Source: Solibacillus sp040274725 (lineage in GTDB: Bacteria; Bacillota; Bacilli; Bacillales_A; Planococcaceae). From it: a stretch of 64,000 bases of DNA. The stretch spans positions 1 to 64,000 of the forward strand of contig JBEMAQ010000017.1 in assembly GCA_040274725.1 (NCBI GenBank). The letters run 5' to 3'. The position numbers and the translations under genes are program-made. Numbering within the stretch: the first letter of the stretch is position 1; the number at the start of each line of letters is the position of its first letter. The notes under the pieces are model-generated. The model did no database searches. It was not told the origin of the DNA and worked only from the letters and a program-made list of their open reading frames with translations. Positions 35,219-43,775 of this stretch are shown in pieces.

Positions 35219-35550
35219 CTATTCGCTTAATTTAACATCTTTCAAGTGATACATACTATCCGTGCTTACACGGAAGCCTGATACCTTATCCGAAACCCCT
35301 GTTAAAATCGACGGATGCAATACGAATGCCATTGGTGAATCATCTGAAATTAATTGCATGGCTTCTTTATAAATCGCTTCATGCTTTGCAGCATCCACCT
35401 CTTGGCGACTTTCTTCTAGTAGCTTATCTACAGCTGGATTTGCCTAGAATGAGCCGCCATGTTGTGAAGAGTAGAACAGTGCAAATAAACCGTAGTCCGC
35501 GTCGTTTGTTGCATTTGACCAGCCTAAGATGAACATGTCCTGCTCACCCA
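35219..35550 (-). pseudogene. Fragment of an oligopeptide-binding protein gene (SBP_bac_5)
   Basis: The minus-strand frame ending at the TAG at 35219-35221 reads EQDMFILGWSNATNDADYG, then FALFYSSQHGGSF, an in-frame stop at 35444-35446, ANPAVDKLLEESRQEVDAAK, EAIYKEAMQLISDDSPMAF and VSGFRVSTDSMYHLKDVKL. This is the C-terminal fifth of an OppA/DppE-type binding protein. The 5' part is missing beyond about 35550. Confidence 0.88.
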
Positions 35551-35551
35551 C

Positions 35552-35820
35552 AGCATCCGTATACAAAGGCGCTGCTGTCGGCGATTCCGGTGCCAGATCC
35601 GGATGCGAAAAAGCAGCGAATTATGCTAAAGGGCGATGTGCCATCACCCATTGACCCACCAGCAGGCTGTCGCTTTCATACACGCAGCCCGTTTGCGATA
35701 GAGCTTTGTCAAACTGAGGAGCCTGTGTACGCACATCTCATTTAATGAAAGCCACACATCAGGTGGCATGCCATCACATGGAGCAAATTTCTGAAGGTAT
35801 GCTGACCTCGACTTATTAGC
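35552..35820 (+). pseudogene. Fragment of an oligopeptide ABC transporter ATPase gene (OppF type)
   Basis: The plus-strand frame starts abruptly with HPYTKALLSAIPVPDPD, runs through RIMLKGDVPSPIDPPAGCRF and HTRSPFAIELC to HLI and a stop, then a shifted frame gives THQVACHHMEQISEG to a stop near 35820. These are the conserved last 75 or so residues of OppF/DppF. A frameshift near 35735 splits them. The fragment meets the oppositely oriented binding-protein fragment at about 35550. Confidence 0.88.
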
Positions 35821-35822
35821 TT

Positions 35823-35870
35823 AAAACTACTTTTTGCGAATGTTCGTTCGTGAAAAGTGGTTTTTTTTAG
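35823..35870 (+). terminator. Terminator after the ATPase fragment
   Basis: An 18-base imperfect stem (35823-35840 with 35847-35864) followed by eight Ts. It is probably the surviving end of the old transporter operon. Confidence 0.75.
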
Positions 35871-35918
35871 AGTGCTCGTGTACACTAATTTTAAGGAAAA
35901 AAGTAGGAGGAGATGGCG

Positions 35919-37085
35919 ATGAAAATATTTCATACAGCGGATTGGCATTTAGGTAAATTAGTGCAGGGCTTTTATATGACGGACGACCAAAGACATGTGA
36001 TTGGGCAGTTAATTGCGGCCATAGATGAGGAGCAGCCGGATGTGATTATTATCGCAGGGGATTTATATGACCGAGCTTTGCCACCAGTTGAGGCGGTTAA
36101 TTTACTTGATGAGCTACTAGCAGAAATTGTACTAAAGCGTAACGTGCCTGTGCTTGCGATTGCAGGGAACCACGACAGCCCGACACGTGTGCAGTTTGGT
36201 AGTAAGCTGATGAAGGAGTCTGGTCTTCATATTGTTGGAGAGCTATCGGCGCCACTTGAGCCAGTTGTACTGCAGGACGAGTACGGGGAAGTACATTTTC
36301 ATTTAATTCCATTTGCGGAGCCGTCGCTTGTACGAGAAAAGTATACGAATCAGGTGATTTCTACATATGATGAGGCGATGCAGGTGGTGACGGAGCAAAT
36401 TGCTAGCACGATGAAGAAAGACGTGCGTCATGTGGCCATTGCGCATGCGTTTGTGACGCCGTACGGGGAAAGTCAAGACAATACGAGTGAGTCAGAGCGC
36501 CCGTTATCCATTGGCGGCTCAGAATATGTGAGCGCAAAGCATTTTGAGCCGTTTCATTATACAGCGCTTGGCCATTTGCACCGCGCGCATTACGTATTGC
36601 ATGAGCGCATTCGCTATGCAGGCTCACCGCTGAAATTTTCATCGTCTGAGGTGACGCATGAGAAAGGCTTTTTCATTGTTGATTTAGCGGCAGATGGTAG
36701 TGTGGCCATTGAAAAGCGTGTATTTAAACCGAAGCGTGATTTGCGCATTGTTGAAGGCACGCTACAGGAAATTTTGCGCCATGACAAAAGTGAGGATTAC
36801 GTATTTATTCAATTAACAGACCGCACACCGGTTGTCGGTGCGATGGAGCAGGTTCGCACGGTTTATGAAAATGCGATGCATGTCGCGCGTAAAGTGCAGC
36901 CTGTGGAATTAACAGAGCGTGCGCAGTTTGTGAAGCGTGAGCAGCTAGATGATAGCGCATTGTTTCATGCTTTTTATGAGCAAATGACGGGAGCGGAGGC
37001 AACAAATGCGGCACGCGCAATTTTTGAGGATGTTTTACAAGAAATGCTGAGTGAGGAACGCGAAAGTCAGGGGGCGAAATCATGA
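35919..37085 (+). CDS. sbcD: DNA exonuclease subunit SbcD
   Basis: 388-residue Mre11-type nuclease subunit of the SbcCD complex, which cleaves hairpins and DNA ends during repair and replication. Metal motifs: HTADWHLGK (5-13), IIAGDLYDR, AIAGNHDSP and ALGHLHRAH. The start at 35919 lies 8 bases after AGGAGG; the ATG at 35913 is too close. It overlaps sbcC by four bases (ATGA), so translation is coupled. Confidence 0.95.
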   Translation: MKIFHTADWHLGKLVQGFYMTDDQRHVIGQLIAAIDEEQPDVIIIAGDLYDRALPPVEAVNLLDELLAEIVLKRNVPVLAIAGNHDSPTRVQFGSKLMKESGLHIVGELSAPLEPVVLQDEYGEVHFHLIPFAEPSLVREKYTNQVISTYDEAMQVVTEQIASTMKKDVRHVAIAHAFVTPYGESQDNTSESERPLSIGGSEYVSAKHFEPFHYTALGHLHRAHYVLHERIRYAGSPLKFSSSEVTHEKGFFIVDLAADGSVAIEKRVFKPKRDLRIVEGTLQEILRHDKSEDYVFIQLTDRTPVVGAMEQVRTVYENAMHVARKVQPVELTERAQFVKREQLDDSALFHAFYEQMTGAEATNAARAIFEDVLQEMLSEERESQGAKS

Positions 37086-40000
37086 AACCAATTCAGCTAA
37101 CCCTGTGTGCATTTGGTCCGTATAAGGGTGAGGAAGTCGTTGATTTTCGTGAACTTGAGGACAATCGTTTATTTGTTATTTCGGGTGCAACCGGTGCAGG
37201 GAAAACGACGATTTTTGACGGGATAGCGTTTGCTTTATATGGTAGTGGAAGCGGCACAGATCGCAAGGAAAATAAAACCTTACGCAGTGATTTTGCGGAG
37301 GACAAGCGGAACACGGCAGTCGAGCTTTTATTCGAAGTAGCTGGAAAAACATACCGCGTGAAGCGTCAGCTCGGTCACGTAAAGGCAGGCAATAAAACAG
37401 CCACAGGCGAAGCGTACGAATTTATGGAGGTGCTCGCTGATGGATCTGAGGTGAAGGCTGTGGAGCGTCAGCGCGTGACAGATATTAATACACGCATTGA
37501 GGAAATTATCGGTCTTACGTACGATCAGTTCAATCAAATTATTATGCTGCCACAGGGTGAATTTCGTAAATTATTAACATCATCATCTGAAAATAAAGAG
37601 CTCATTTTGCGTAAAATTTTCAAAACCGAGCGCTATGGTGAGATGGTGAAGCGCCTTGAGGACAAAAAGCAACAGGCACAGCAACAGGCAAAGCAAGTGG
37701 AGGCTGTGAAGAATAGCTATATTGAGCAGCTTTCAGGAGCACTTCCTCGCCGTGAGTCACAGCTTTTTGAGCTACTAGATGGCAATGCGAATATGTACCA
37801 AATTCAACAGGCATTAGTCGAGGAGCAAAGCTTTTACCAGCAGGAAATCGTGCAGCGTGAAGCGCAGTATAATGAGGCCTTTCATGTGCATAGCGAGCAA
37901 CAGCAGCAACTATTAGCACAGCAGGCTATTAATAGTCGCGTGGAGCAGTTAGAGCACAAGAAACTAGTGCACGTACAAAAGCAGGCACAGTTACCGATTT
38001 ATGAGGCGAAAAAGATTGAGGCAGAGCGTGCGGAAAAAGCGAGTCAGCTTGAGCCGTTTAATGTACGCTGTCTGAATTTAAAAACTGAGCTAGATGTAAA
38101 GAGTGCACAGCTACAACACGTAACAGAACAGTATGAGCAGGCACAAACTTATGCTAAGCAGGCGACCAGTGAGTATGAGCAGGAAAAGGCGAAAGAGACT
38201 GATCGTCAGCAAGTATCCGTGCAAATTCGTGATTTAGAAAAGCTAAAGCCACTCTATGAGGAGCTAGAGCAGCAGCAAAAGCATGTACAGCAATTACAGC
38301 AAAAATATGCATTTAGCAAGCAGCAAATTTCTAGCATGGCTTTGCAAGTGAAGAAGGAGCAGGAGCGCACAGCACAGCTTATTACCGATTTTGAAGCGCG
38401 TCAGCAACAGGTCGACGGACTACCTGAGCAAATGTTACGTCAGCAGGAGCTGAAGCAGCATACACATGTATTAGATCAATTAGTTGCGGCAAATGTGACC
38501 TATGAAATATCACAAACACAAATGCACACAGCGCAGCAGCTGTTTGCGGAGGCAAAAAAAGTTTATGCGGAGCAGGAACAAAACTGGCTTCAAAATCAGG
38601 CCTTTCACCTTGCCCGAAAGCTAGAGGCGAATTGCCCATGTCCGGTTTGTGGGAGCATAGAGCATCCAAACCTAGCACAAAGCGCTGAAATGATTGATGA
38701 GGCAGAGTTAGATCGTTCAAGAGAGCGACGTGATGTCGCGGCGCAGCAGGCAACAAATGCGCACGCTAAAGTAGAAGTCGCCAAGCAAACTGTCGAGCAG
38801 CTAACAACAGAGGCAAATGAGCAAAAGCTTACGATCGAGCAATTACAAGCTTTGCAACAGGAGCTTGTAGCAGTAAATCGTGGCATTGCGGAATTACAAA
38901 CACTACGTCAGCAATTACAGCGCGATAAAGAGAATATTCATCAGCTCCAGCAGGTGATTCAAAGCTTACAGCAACAGCTTCAAGATGGGGAGCGTACGTT
39001 GTATCAGCTTGAAAATGAGCTAGGGCAGCAAACTGTGCTATTGGAGCAAAAGCAGCAGCAAATTCCGCAGCATGTGGCAAGTCTTGCTGAATTGACGAGT
39101 GCGTTGCAGCAAGCACAGAAAAATGCCGCGCAGCTACAGCAGGCATGGGAGCTGGCACAGGTAACGTATGACAAGACACGCGCATCGGTAGTTGAGCTTG
39201 AGCAGGCAGTGAAATTTACGACTGAAGCGAAGCAGGAGCTTGCAGAACGTTTAGAAACAGAGCGAGCAACGTTTATCGAGGAACAGGCCAAGGCAGGATT
39301 TGAAGATTATAAAGCATTCACTGCAGCAAAGCGTGAGGAAAGAGAAATTCAGACGTTAAAGGCGGCATATGAACAATTTAATTTAGAGCTCCAGCAGTTA
39401 AATACAGAGGTTGCTCTTGAGGAACAGCAGCTTCAAGGCTTACAAAAGCAGGATGTGACGATGCTCACACAGCGCGTACAAACACTAAAGACTGCATACG
39501 AGCAAGCACTTCATTTCTTAAACCAGGCAAAGGAATGCGAGCGTCGCTGTATTGATTACGAGGAAAAGCTCGAGCAAATTGCTATGCAGAGCGCACAGCT
39601 TGAGCAAATGTCGAATGAAATTATCGACTTATATAATGTACTGCGTGGCAATAATACAAAGAAAGTTTCATTTGAACGTTTCGTACAAATTAGCTATTTA
39701 GAACAAATTACGGAAGCAGCAAATCATCATCTCTATGCGTTATCAAACGGTCAATATCGCCTTACATGTTCAGAGCGTCAGGAAGGCTTTGGTCGTCAGA
39801 GTGGTCTTGCGCTAGATGTGTATGATAGCTACACAGGGCAAAATCGCGATGTCAAAACATTATCCGGCGGAGAAAAATTCAATGCTTCGCTTTGTCTTGC
39901 ACTTGGCATGGCAGACGTTATCCAAAGCTTCCAAGGCAATGTACGTATTGATACAATGTTTATTGATGAAGGCTTTGGTACGTTAGATGAGGAATCCTTA

Positions 40001-40156
40001 ATGCGCGCCATTGATGTATTAATTGCCTTGCAGCAGTCAGGCCGCATGATTGGCGTTATTTCGCATGTAGCGGAGCTAAAAGCAGCTATGCCAGCGATTT
40101 TACATGTAATAAAAACAAAGGCTGGCTATAGTGAAACGAAATTCGAAGTAAAATAA
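37082..40156 (+). CDS. sbcC: DNA exonuclease subunit SbcC
   Basis: 1024-residue Rad50-like ATPase, partner of SbcD. Walker A is GATGAGKTT (35-43). The centre is two long coiled-coil arms very rich in Gln (many QQ runs), joined at a zinc hook CPCPVCGS near residue 517. The C-terminal half-site has the signature LSGGEKFNASL, then Walker B DTMFIDEGFGTLDEES and an H-loop SHVAEL. Full length for the family. The high CAG/CAA content creates many long meaningless reading frames on the opposite strand. Confidence 0.95.
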   Translation: MKPIQLTLCAFGPYKGEEVVDFRELEDNRLFVISGATGAGKTTIFDGIAFALYGSGSGTDRKENKTLRSDFAEDKRNTAVELLFEVAGKTYRVKRQLGHVKAGNKTATGEAYEFMEVLADGSEVKAVERQRVTDINTRIEEIIGLTYDQFNQIIMLPQGEFRKLLTSSSENKELILRKIFKTERYGEMVKRLEDKKQQAQQQAKQVEAVKNSYIEQLSGALPRRESQLFELLDGNANMYQIQQALVEEQSFYQQEIVQREAQYNEAFHVHSEQQQQLLAQQAINSRVEQLEHKKLVHVQKQAQLPIYEAKKIEAERAEKASQLEPFNVRCLNLKTELDVKSAQLQHVTEQYEQAQTYAKQATSEYEQEKAKETDRQQVSVQIRDLEKLKPLYEELEQQQKHVQQLQQKYAFSKQQISSMALQVKKEQERTAQLITDFEARQQQVDGLPEQMLRQQELKQHTHVLDQLVAANVTYEISQTQMHTAQQLFAEAKKVYAEQEQNWLQNQAFHLARKLEANCPCPVCGSIEHPNLAQSAEMIDEAELDRSRERRDVAAQQATNAHAKVEVAKQTVEQLTTEANEQKLTIEQLQALQQELVAVNRGIAELQTLRQQLQRDKENIHQLQQVIQSLQQQLQDGERTLYQLENELGQQTVLLEQKQQQIPQHVASLAELTSALQQAQKNAAQLQQAWELAQVTYDKTRASVVELEQAVKFTTEAKQELAERLETERATFIEEQAKAGFEDYKAFTAAKREEREIQTLKAAYEQFNLELQQLNTEVALEEQQLQGLQKQDVTMLTQRVQTLKTAYEQALHFLNQAKECERRCIDYEEKLEQIAMQSAQLEQMSNEIIDLYNVLRGNNTKKVSFERFVQISYLEQITEAANHHLYALSNGQYRLTCSERQEGFGRQSGLALDVYDSYTGQNRDVKTLSGGEKFNASLCLALGMADVIQSFQGNVRIDTMFIDEGFGTLDEESLMRAIDVLIALQQSGRMIGVISHVAELKAAMPAILHVIKTKAGYSETKFEVK

Positions 40157-40161
40157 AGAGA

Positions 40162-40185
40162 AGCTTGTACGCATCGCGTGCAAGC
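40162..40185. terminator. Weak terminator between sbcC and a small convergent gene
   Basis: An 11-bp stem (40162-40172 with 40175-40185) and an imperfect T tract; it may serve both converging transcripts. Confidence 0.45.
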
Positions 40186-40193
40186 TCCTTCTA

Positions 40194-40325
40194 TTATTTT
40201 GTGCGACGTGTTGTACGTGTTGTTGTAGGTTTTGAAGCGGACTTACTATCAATAATTTTTTTCACAATCGGATAAATAATGGGGCCGTATTTAACGGCTG
40301 CCTTTACTAAATTACCAAGTTTCAT
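40194..40325 (-). CDS. Small basic protein, 43 residues
   Basis: A 43-codon gene. GGAGTGA lies 6 bases before its ATG at 40325. The product begins MKLGNLVKAAVKYGPIIYPI, an amphipathic or hydrophobic helix, and ends in a Thr/Arg/Lys-rich tail (PTTTRTTRRTK). I do not recognise the family. It lies 71 bases downstream of the DUF4870-like gene on the same strand, possibly in one transcript. Confidence 0.65.
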   Translation of the reverse strand: MKLGNLVKAAVKYGPIIYPIVKKIIDSKSASKPTTTRTTRRTK

Positions 40326-40396
40326 ATGCAGTCACTCCTTCAGATAGTACTACAAGTATTAGTCTATATACCCGAAAATAGTCATAACGTAAACTA

Positions 40397-40717
40397 TTAG
40401 CGTAATACTTTAATTGCCTGCACGACATTCCAAATAAGTAAAGCAAATGTCAAAATGATATACCCAATAAAAGCGGCGATATAGCCGTACGTCACGGTAT
40501 CACTTACTAATTGAGTTGCTGCATTTGCTGTCACTAAAAATGAAATAAATAAAATAATACCAAGTACGACAGGGACAAGATGTGAAATGAGTGCACGCTT
40601 GGCATGGCGGCGAACTTCCGTTTCCTTTGCTACGAAATAAATAATAATTGGTACAATAAACGGTGCGAAAAAAGCACTTAAATAACTTAGGGCGTTAATG
40701 CCTTTTGATTGATCCAT
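40397..40717 (-). CDS. DUF4870-like small membrane protein
   Basis: 106-residue protein with three or four membrane helices: SYLSAFFAPFIVPIIIYF, then the RRHAKRALISHLVPVVLGII segment, and YIAAFIGYIILTFALLIWNV. The polar ETEVRRHAKRAL between helices 1 and 2 is typical of DUF4870 (Tic20-like) proteins, whose function is unknown. The start at 40717 follows AAAGGAG by about 9 bases; the TTG at 40726 overlaps that site. Confidence 0.8.
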   Translation of the reverse strand: MDQSKGINALSYLSAFFAPFIVPIIIYFVAKETEVRRHAKRALISHLVPVVLGIILFISFLVTANAATQLVSDTVTYGYIAAFIGYIILTFALLIWNVVQAIKVLR

Positions 40718-40830
40718 AACAGTCAACTCCTTTCTTTAATCTACGAATAGTGAAGAAAAAAGATTCACACATTTAAAAGAAAGCTACTTGTATTTTAAAA
40801 CGGCTTTCAGTACAATGAATTTGTTCAAGG

Positions 40831-40942
40831 GATAAGAAAATATAAAATTTGGCATTTTGGAAATGCCTAGGCTAAAAAGTTAGCCCCTCAAGTCGTTTCA
40901 ATCAATCGGGGCTGAACGGGCATTTTAGCACTTTTCTTATAC
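40831..40942. repeat. Dispersed palindromic repeat, copy C
   Basis: Contains GATAAGAAAATATAAAATTT, CCTAGGCTAAA, TAGCCCCTCA, GGGGCTGAACGGGC and a terminal TTTTCTTAT. The order matches copy A with a shorter centre. It lies immediately upstream of the TPP riboswitch, between divergent genes. Confidence 0.78.
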
Positions 40943-40957
40943 TTGGCAAATAACGTA

Positions 40958-41048
40958 CCACAAGGGGGGCCGCATTTGGCGGCTGAGATTTTGCACGTAT
41001 TGCAATGACCCTTAGAACCTGTAAGTTAGCACTTGCGTAGGGATGTGG
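40958..41048 (+). ncRNA. TPP riboswitch (THI element)
   Basis: The conserved core is present in order: GGCTGAGA (40981-40988), GACCCTTAGAACCTG, and GCGTAGGGA, closed by a P1 stem CCACA (40958-40962) with TGTGG (41044-41048). It is followed by an intrinsic terminator and then thiT. Thiamine pyrophosphate binding should favour the terminator and switch off the transporter gene. Confidence 0.95.
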
Positions 41049-41064
41049 ATAGAAACCGACCTCT

Positions 41065-41100
41065 AACCGATGTCAGGCTCTGTCCTGCTATCGGTTTTTT
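41065..41100 (+). terminator. Riboswitch-controlled terminator before thiT
   Basis: Stem AACCGAT (41065-41071) with ATCGGTT (41090-41096) plus an inner AGG/CCT pair, ending in a T-run. It lies 17 bases after the riboswitch P1 and 43 bases before the thiT start, the expected place for an expression platform. Confidence 0.88.
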
Positions 41101-41142
41101 CGTTTTTTATCCTTCTCTAAAAGAAAGAGAGGACGAATCGTT

Positions 41143-41703
41143 ATGGACAAAAAAAGATTATTAATGCTTGTTGAAATCGCTATTTTCGCAAGTATCGGGC
41201 TTGTGCTCGACCAAATTTCGTTTAAGTTATGGGCACAGGGCGGCTCGATTAGCTTAGTGATGGTGCCGATTATTCTCATGGCTATTCGCTGGGGATTAAC
41301 TGCCGGCCTCACAACCGGGCTACTCATCGGTGTGATGCAAATGATGTTTGGTGCGTTTATCGTGCACTGGCTACAGGCAATGCTTGATTACGGACTTGCT
41401 TTTACAGTCGTTGGGCTTGCGGCAATTGTGCGCGGTCCATTACTCAGGGCGACAAAGATATTACAAAAAACAACAATGGCTATTTATATTGTAATCGGGA
41501 CGCTACTTGGCGGGGCGCTACGTTTTATTTGCCACTTACTTGCGGGCGTTGTTTTCTTTAAAGAATACGCAGGTGACGATAATGTATGGGCGTATTCGAT
41601 TATTTATAATGGCTCATTTATGCTGCCGGCCACTATTTTAACAGCTGTTATTACTGTACTATTATTTACTGCTTCACCGCGTTTATTACAAAGAGCAAAA
41701 TAA
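41143..41703 (+). CDS. thiT: Energy-coupled thiamine transporter ThiT
   Basis: 186-residue S-component of an ECF transporter, with about six helices; it binds thiamine and works with a shared EcfAA'T module encoded elsewhere. GGSISLVMVPII at about 34-45 and GLTTGLLIGVMQMMFGAF are typical of ThiT/YuaJ. The TPP riboswitch directly upstream confirms the role. A GAGAGGAC ribosome site precedes the ATG. A strong terminator follows. Confidence 0.95.
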   Translation: MDKKRLLMLVEIAIFASIGLVLDQISFKLWAQGGSISLVMVPIILMAIRWGLTAGLTTGLLIGVMQMMFGAFIVHWLQAMLDYGLAFTVVGLAAIVRGPLLRATKILQKTTMAIYIVIGTLLGGALRFICHLLAGVVFFKEYAGDDNVWAYSIIYNGSFMLPATILTAVITVLLFTASPRLLQRAK

Positions 41704-41704
41704 C

Positions 41705-41753
41705 AAAATGAGGCTTTGCTAAAAGTGAAAACTTTGGCAAAGCCTCATTTTAT
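41705..41753 (+). terminator. Terminator after thiT
   Basis: A 15-bp perfect stem (41705-41719 with 41737-41751), T-rich on both sides. Confidence 0.9.
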
Positions 41754-41957
41754 GTTGTGATGTTGCGTTTAATGGTCGTCTTATCATAGAATAAATATAA
41801 ATAGGTTGCATAATGTACACCTCACGTTAGGTATTTACACATATATTCCCTACGTATGTAGTTATAAAACGACGAAATAGAAAATCGTTGAACACTTATA
41901 ATTACTTTTTATATGATATAGTAAGAACTAGATATTGTTTAAGGAAGGACGTTTAAC

Positions 41958-42710
41958 ATGATTGTTACAACTCAAGAAGAAATTCAAGCATTTAAAAAAA
42001 TTGGTCGTATTTGTGCCGAAATTCGTGAGGCCATGAAGGCTGCCACTGTACCAGGTGTGACGACAAAGGAATTAGATGAAATTGCAGGTCGCATGTTTGC
42101 AGAGGCTGGTGCGATTTCTGGCCCGAAAGGTCAATATGACTTCCCAGGCTATACGTGCATTAGCGTAAATCATGAGGTTGCACACGGTATCCCAAGTGAT
42201 AAAGTAATTCAAGAAGGCGATCTGGTAAATATCGACGTATCAGGCTCACTTGATGGCTACTTTGCGGATACAGGTATTTCTTTCGTTGTTGGTGAGGGCT
42301 ACGCAGACAAGGAAAAACTTTGTGCTGTAGCAAAATTGGCATTTGACCGTGCAATGACGAAAGTTAAAGCGGGTTCAAAATTAAACCAAATCGGTAAAGC
42401 GGTTGAACGTGAGGCGTATGCACACGGACTGACAGTTATTATGAACTTAACAGGACATGGTTTAGGTCGCGCATTACACGAGGCACCAGACCATATACTG
42501 AACTATTATGAGCCAGGTGATGGTCAGTTAATGAAGGAAGGGATGGTTCTTGCTGTAGAGCCGTTCATTTCGGCAAAAGCGGAGCATATTGTAGAGTCAG
42601 GTGATGGCTGGACATTCGTAACACCAGACAAATCTTTAGTTGCACAAATTGAGCATTCAATTATCGTAACAAAAGGCGAACCGATTATTTTAACTGCATT
42701 AGAAGATTAA
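41958..42710 (+). CDS. map: Methionine aminopeptidase, type I
   Basis: 250-residue enzyme that removes the N-terminal methionine from new proteins. The metal ligands are in NIDVSGSLDGYFADTG (two Asp), GHGLGRALHE (His), AVEPF (Glu) and IEHSI (Glu), all present. As a stand-alone gene outside a ribosomal protein operon it resembles the second Bacillus enzyme (MapB/YflG) rather than MapA. GGAAGGA lies upstream, a terminator downstream. Confidence 0.93.
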   Translation: MIVTTQEEIQAFKKIGRICAEIREAMKAATVPGVTTKELDEIAGRMFAEAGAISGPKGQYDFPGYTCISVNHEVAHGIPSDKVIQEGDLVNIDVSGSLDGYFADTGISFVVGEGYADKEKLCAVAKLAFDRAMTKVKAGSKLNQIGKAVEREAYAHGLTVIMNLTGHGLGRALHEAPDHILNYYEPGDGQLMKEGMVLAVEPFISAKAEHIVESGDGWTFVTPDKSLVAQIEHSIIVTKGEPIILTALED

Positions 42711-42760
42711 GCTTTGGTAGAGACAATAATTTTTAATTTTATTATAAATTGATAAATAAG

Positions 42761-42796
42761 CACTAAGTTAAATGGATATTTAGCTTAGTGTTTTTT
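42761..42796 (+). terminator. Terminator after map
   Basis: Stem CACTAAGTTAAAT (42761-42773) with ATTTAGCTTAGTG (42778-42790), one mismatch, then six Ts. Confidence 0.88.
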
Positions 42797-42867
42797 ATTT
42801 AACAAATACCAATCCCATCCATTTTGCAGTAAAATGGAAATTATAGCATAGGAAGGGAAGGAATTAT

Positions 42868-43692
42868 ATGAAAGAATTAAGCAAACTAGATTTATCAGTC
42901 GAGCTAGATAAAAAAATGTATAAAAAGAAACTAAAAGTTTTACAATACGAGATGTTAAATGCACAGCAGTTTTTATTTAACAATAAAATCGGGTTAATTT
43001 TAGCATTTGAGGGGATGGACGCGGCTGGTAAAGGTGGCGCGATTAAACGTTTAACAGAGCGTATCGACCCGCGCGGCTTAGTTGTACTGCCAATTTCTGC
43101 ACCACAGCCACATGAACTTCGTCATCATTATATGCACCGTTTCTGGCGTAAGCTGCCACAGCATGGGCAAATCGCGATTTTTGACCGCTCATGGTATGGG
43201 CGTGTGCTTGTCGAGCGTATTGAAGGTTTTGCGAAGGATGAAGAGTGGAAACGCGCTTACAAAGAAATTAACGATTTTGAACAGCAATTAACAGACGGCG
43301 ATTATATCGTGGTAAAATTCTGGATTCATATTGATGAAGATGAGCAATTGAAGCGCTTTAATGACCGTGCACAGGATCCGTACAAGGCATGGAAGTTAAC
43401 GGATGAAGATTGGCGCAATCGTGAAAAATTTGGTTTATATTCAGAGGCTGCTGACGAAATGTTCGCCAAAACAGATACAGAGCATGCACCGTGGATTTTA
43501 ATTCCGGGTAATGATAAATTATATTCACGTGTACAAGTATTAAAAGAGACGCTCGCGCATATTGAAAAAGAGGCGACTCGTCGTGGCCTACAGCTAACGA
43601 ATGTTTTTGAGCAAAAGGAAGCTGTGGAAGAGGTTGCAGCAGAAATAGCAGCAGAGCAGAAGAATACAAAAACAAAGAAAAAGAAAAAATAA
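42868..43692 (+). CDS. Polyphosphate kinase 2 family protein
   Basis: 274-residue PPK2-type enzyme that transfers phosphate between polyphosphate and nucleotides. Walker A is FEGMDAAGKGG (about 49-59), the lid region has RGLVVLPISAPQPHE and RFWRKLP, and Walker B is IFDRSWYGRVLVER. One PPK2 domain is present. The last 20 residues are a Lys-rich tail (KNTKTKKKKK). Whether it prefers AMP, ADP or GDP is not clear. AAGGGAAGG precedes the ATG. Monocistronic. Confidence 0.9.
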   Translation: MKELSKLDLSVELDKKMYKKKLKVLQYEMLNAQQFLFNNKIGLILAFEGMDAAGKGGAIKRLTERIDPRGLVVLPISAPQPHELRHHYMHRFWRKLPQHGQIAIFDRSWYGRVLVERIEGFAKDEEWKRAYKEINDFEQQLTDGDYIVVKFWIHIDEDEQLKRFNDRAQDPYKAWKLTDEDWRNREKFGLYSEAADEMFAKTDTEHAPWILIPGNDKLYSRVQVLKETLAHIEKEATRRGLQLTNVFEQKEAVEEVAAEIAAEQKNTKTKKKKK

Positions 43693-43775
43693 CAGCAGGA
43701 AACTAGTTAAAGATGAAAATAGTGACACATATTTCTCGTCAAGATGAATACGCTAAAGTAAGGACTGGAATGTAG

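Noticed and set aside
35326..35532. A 68-codon plus-strand frame
   Set aside because: It is a shadow of the oppositely oriented binding-protein pseudogene, whose minus-strand translation matches a known family.
38382..39291. Several long open frames antisense to sbcC
   Set aside because: They mirror the Gln-rich (CAG/CAA) coiled coil, which gives stop-poor Leu/Cys/Ala-rich frames on the other strand. No start signals.
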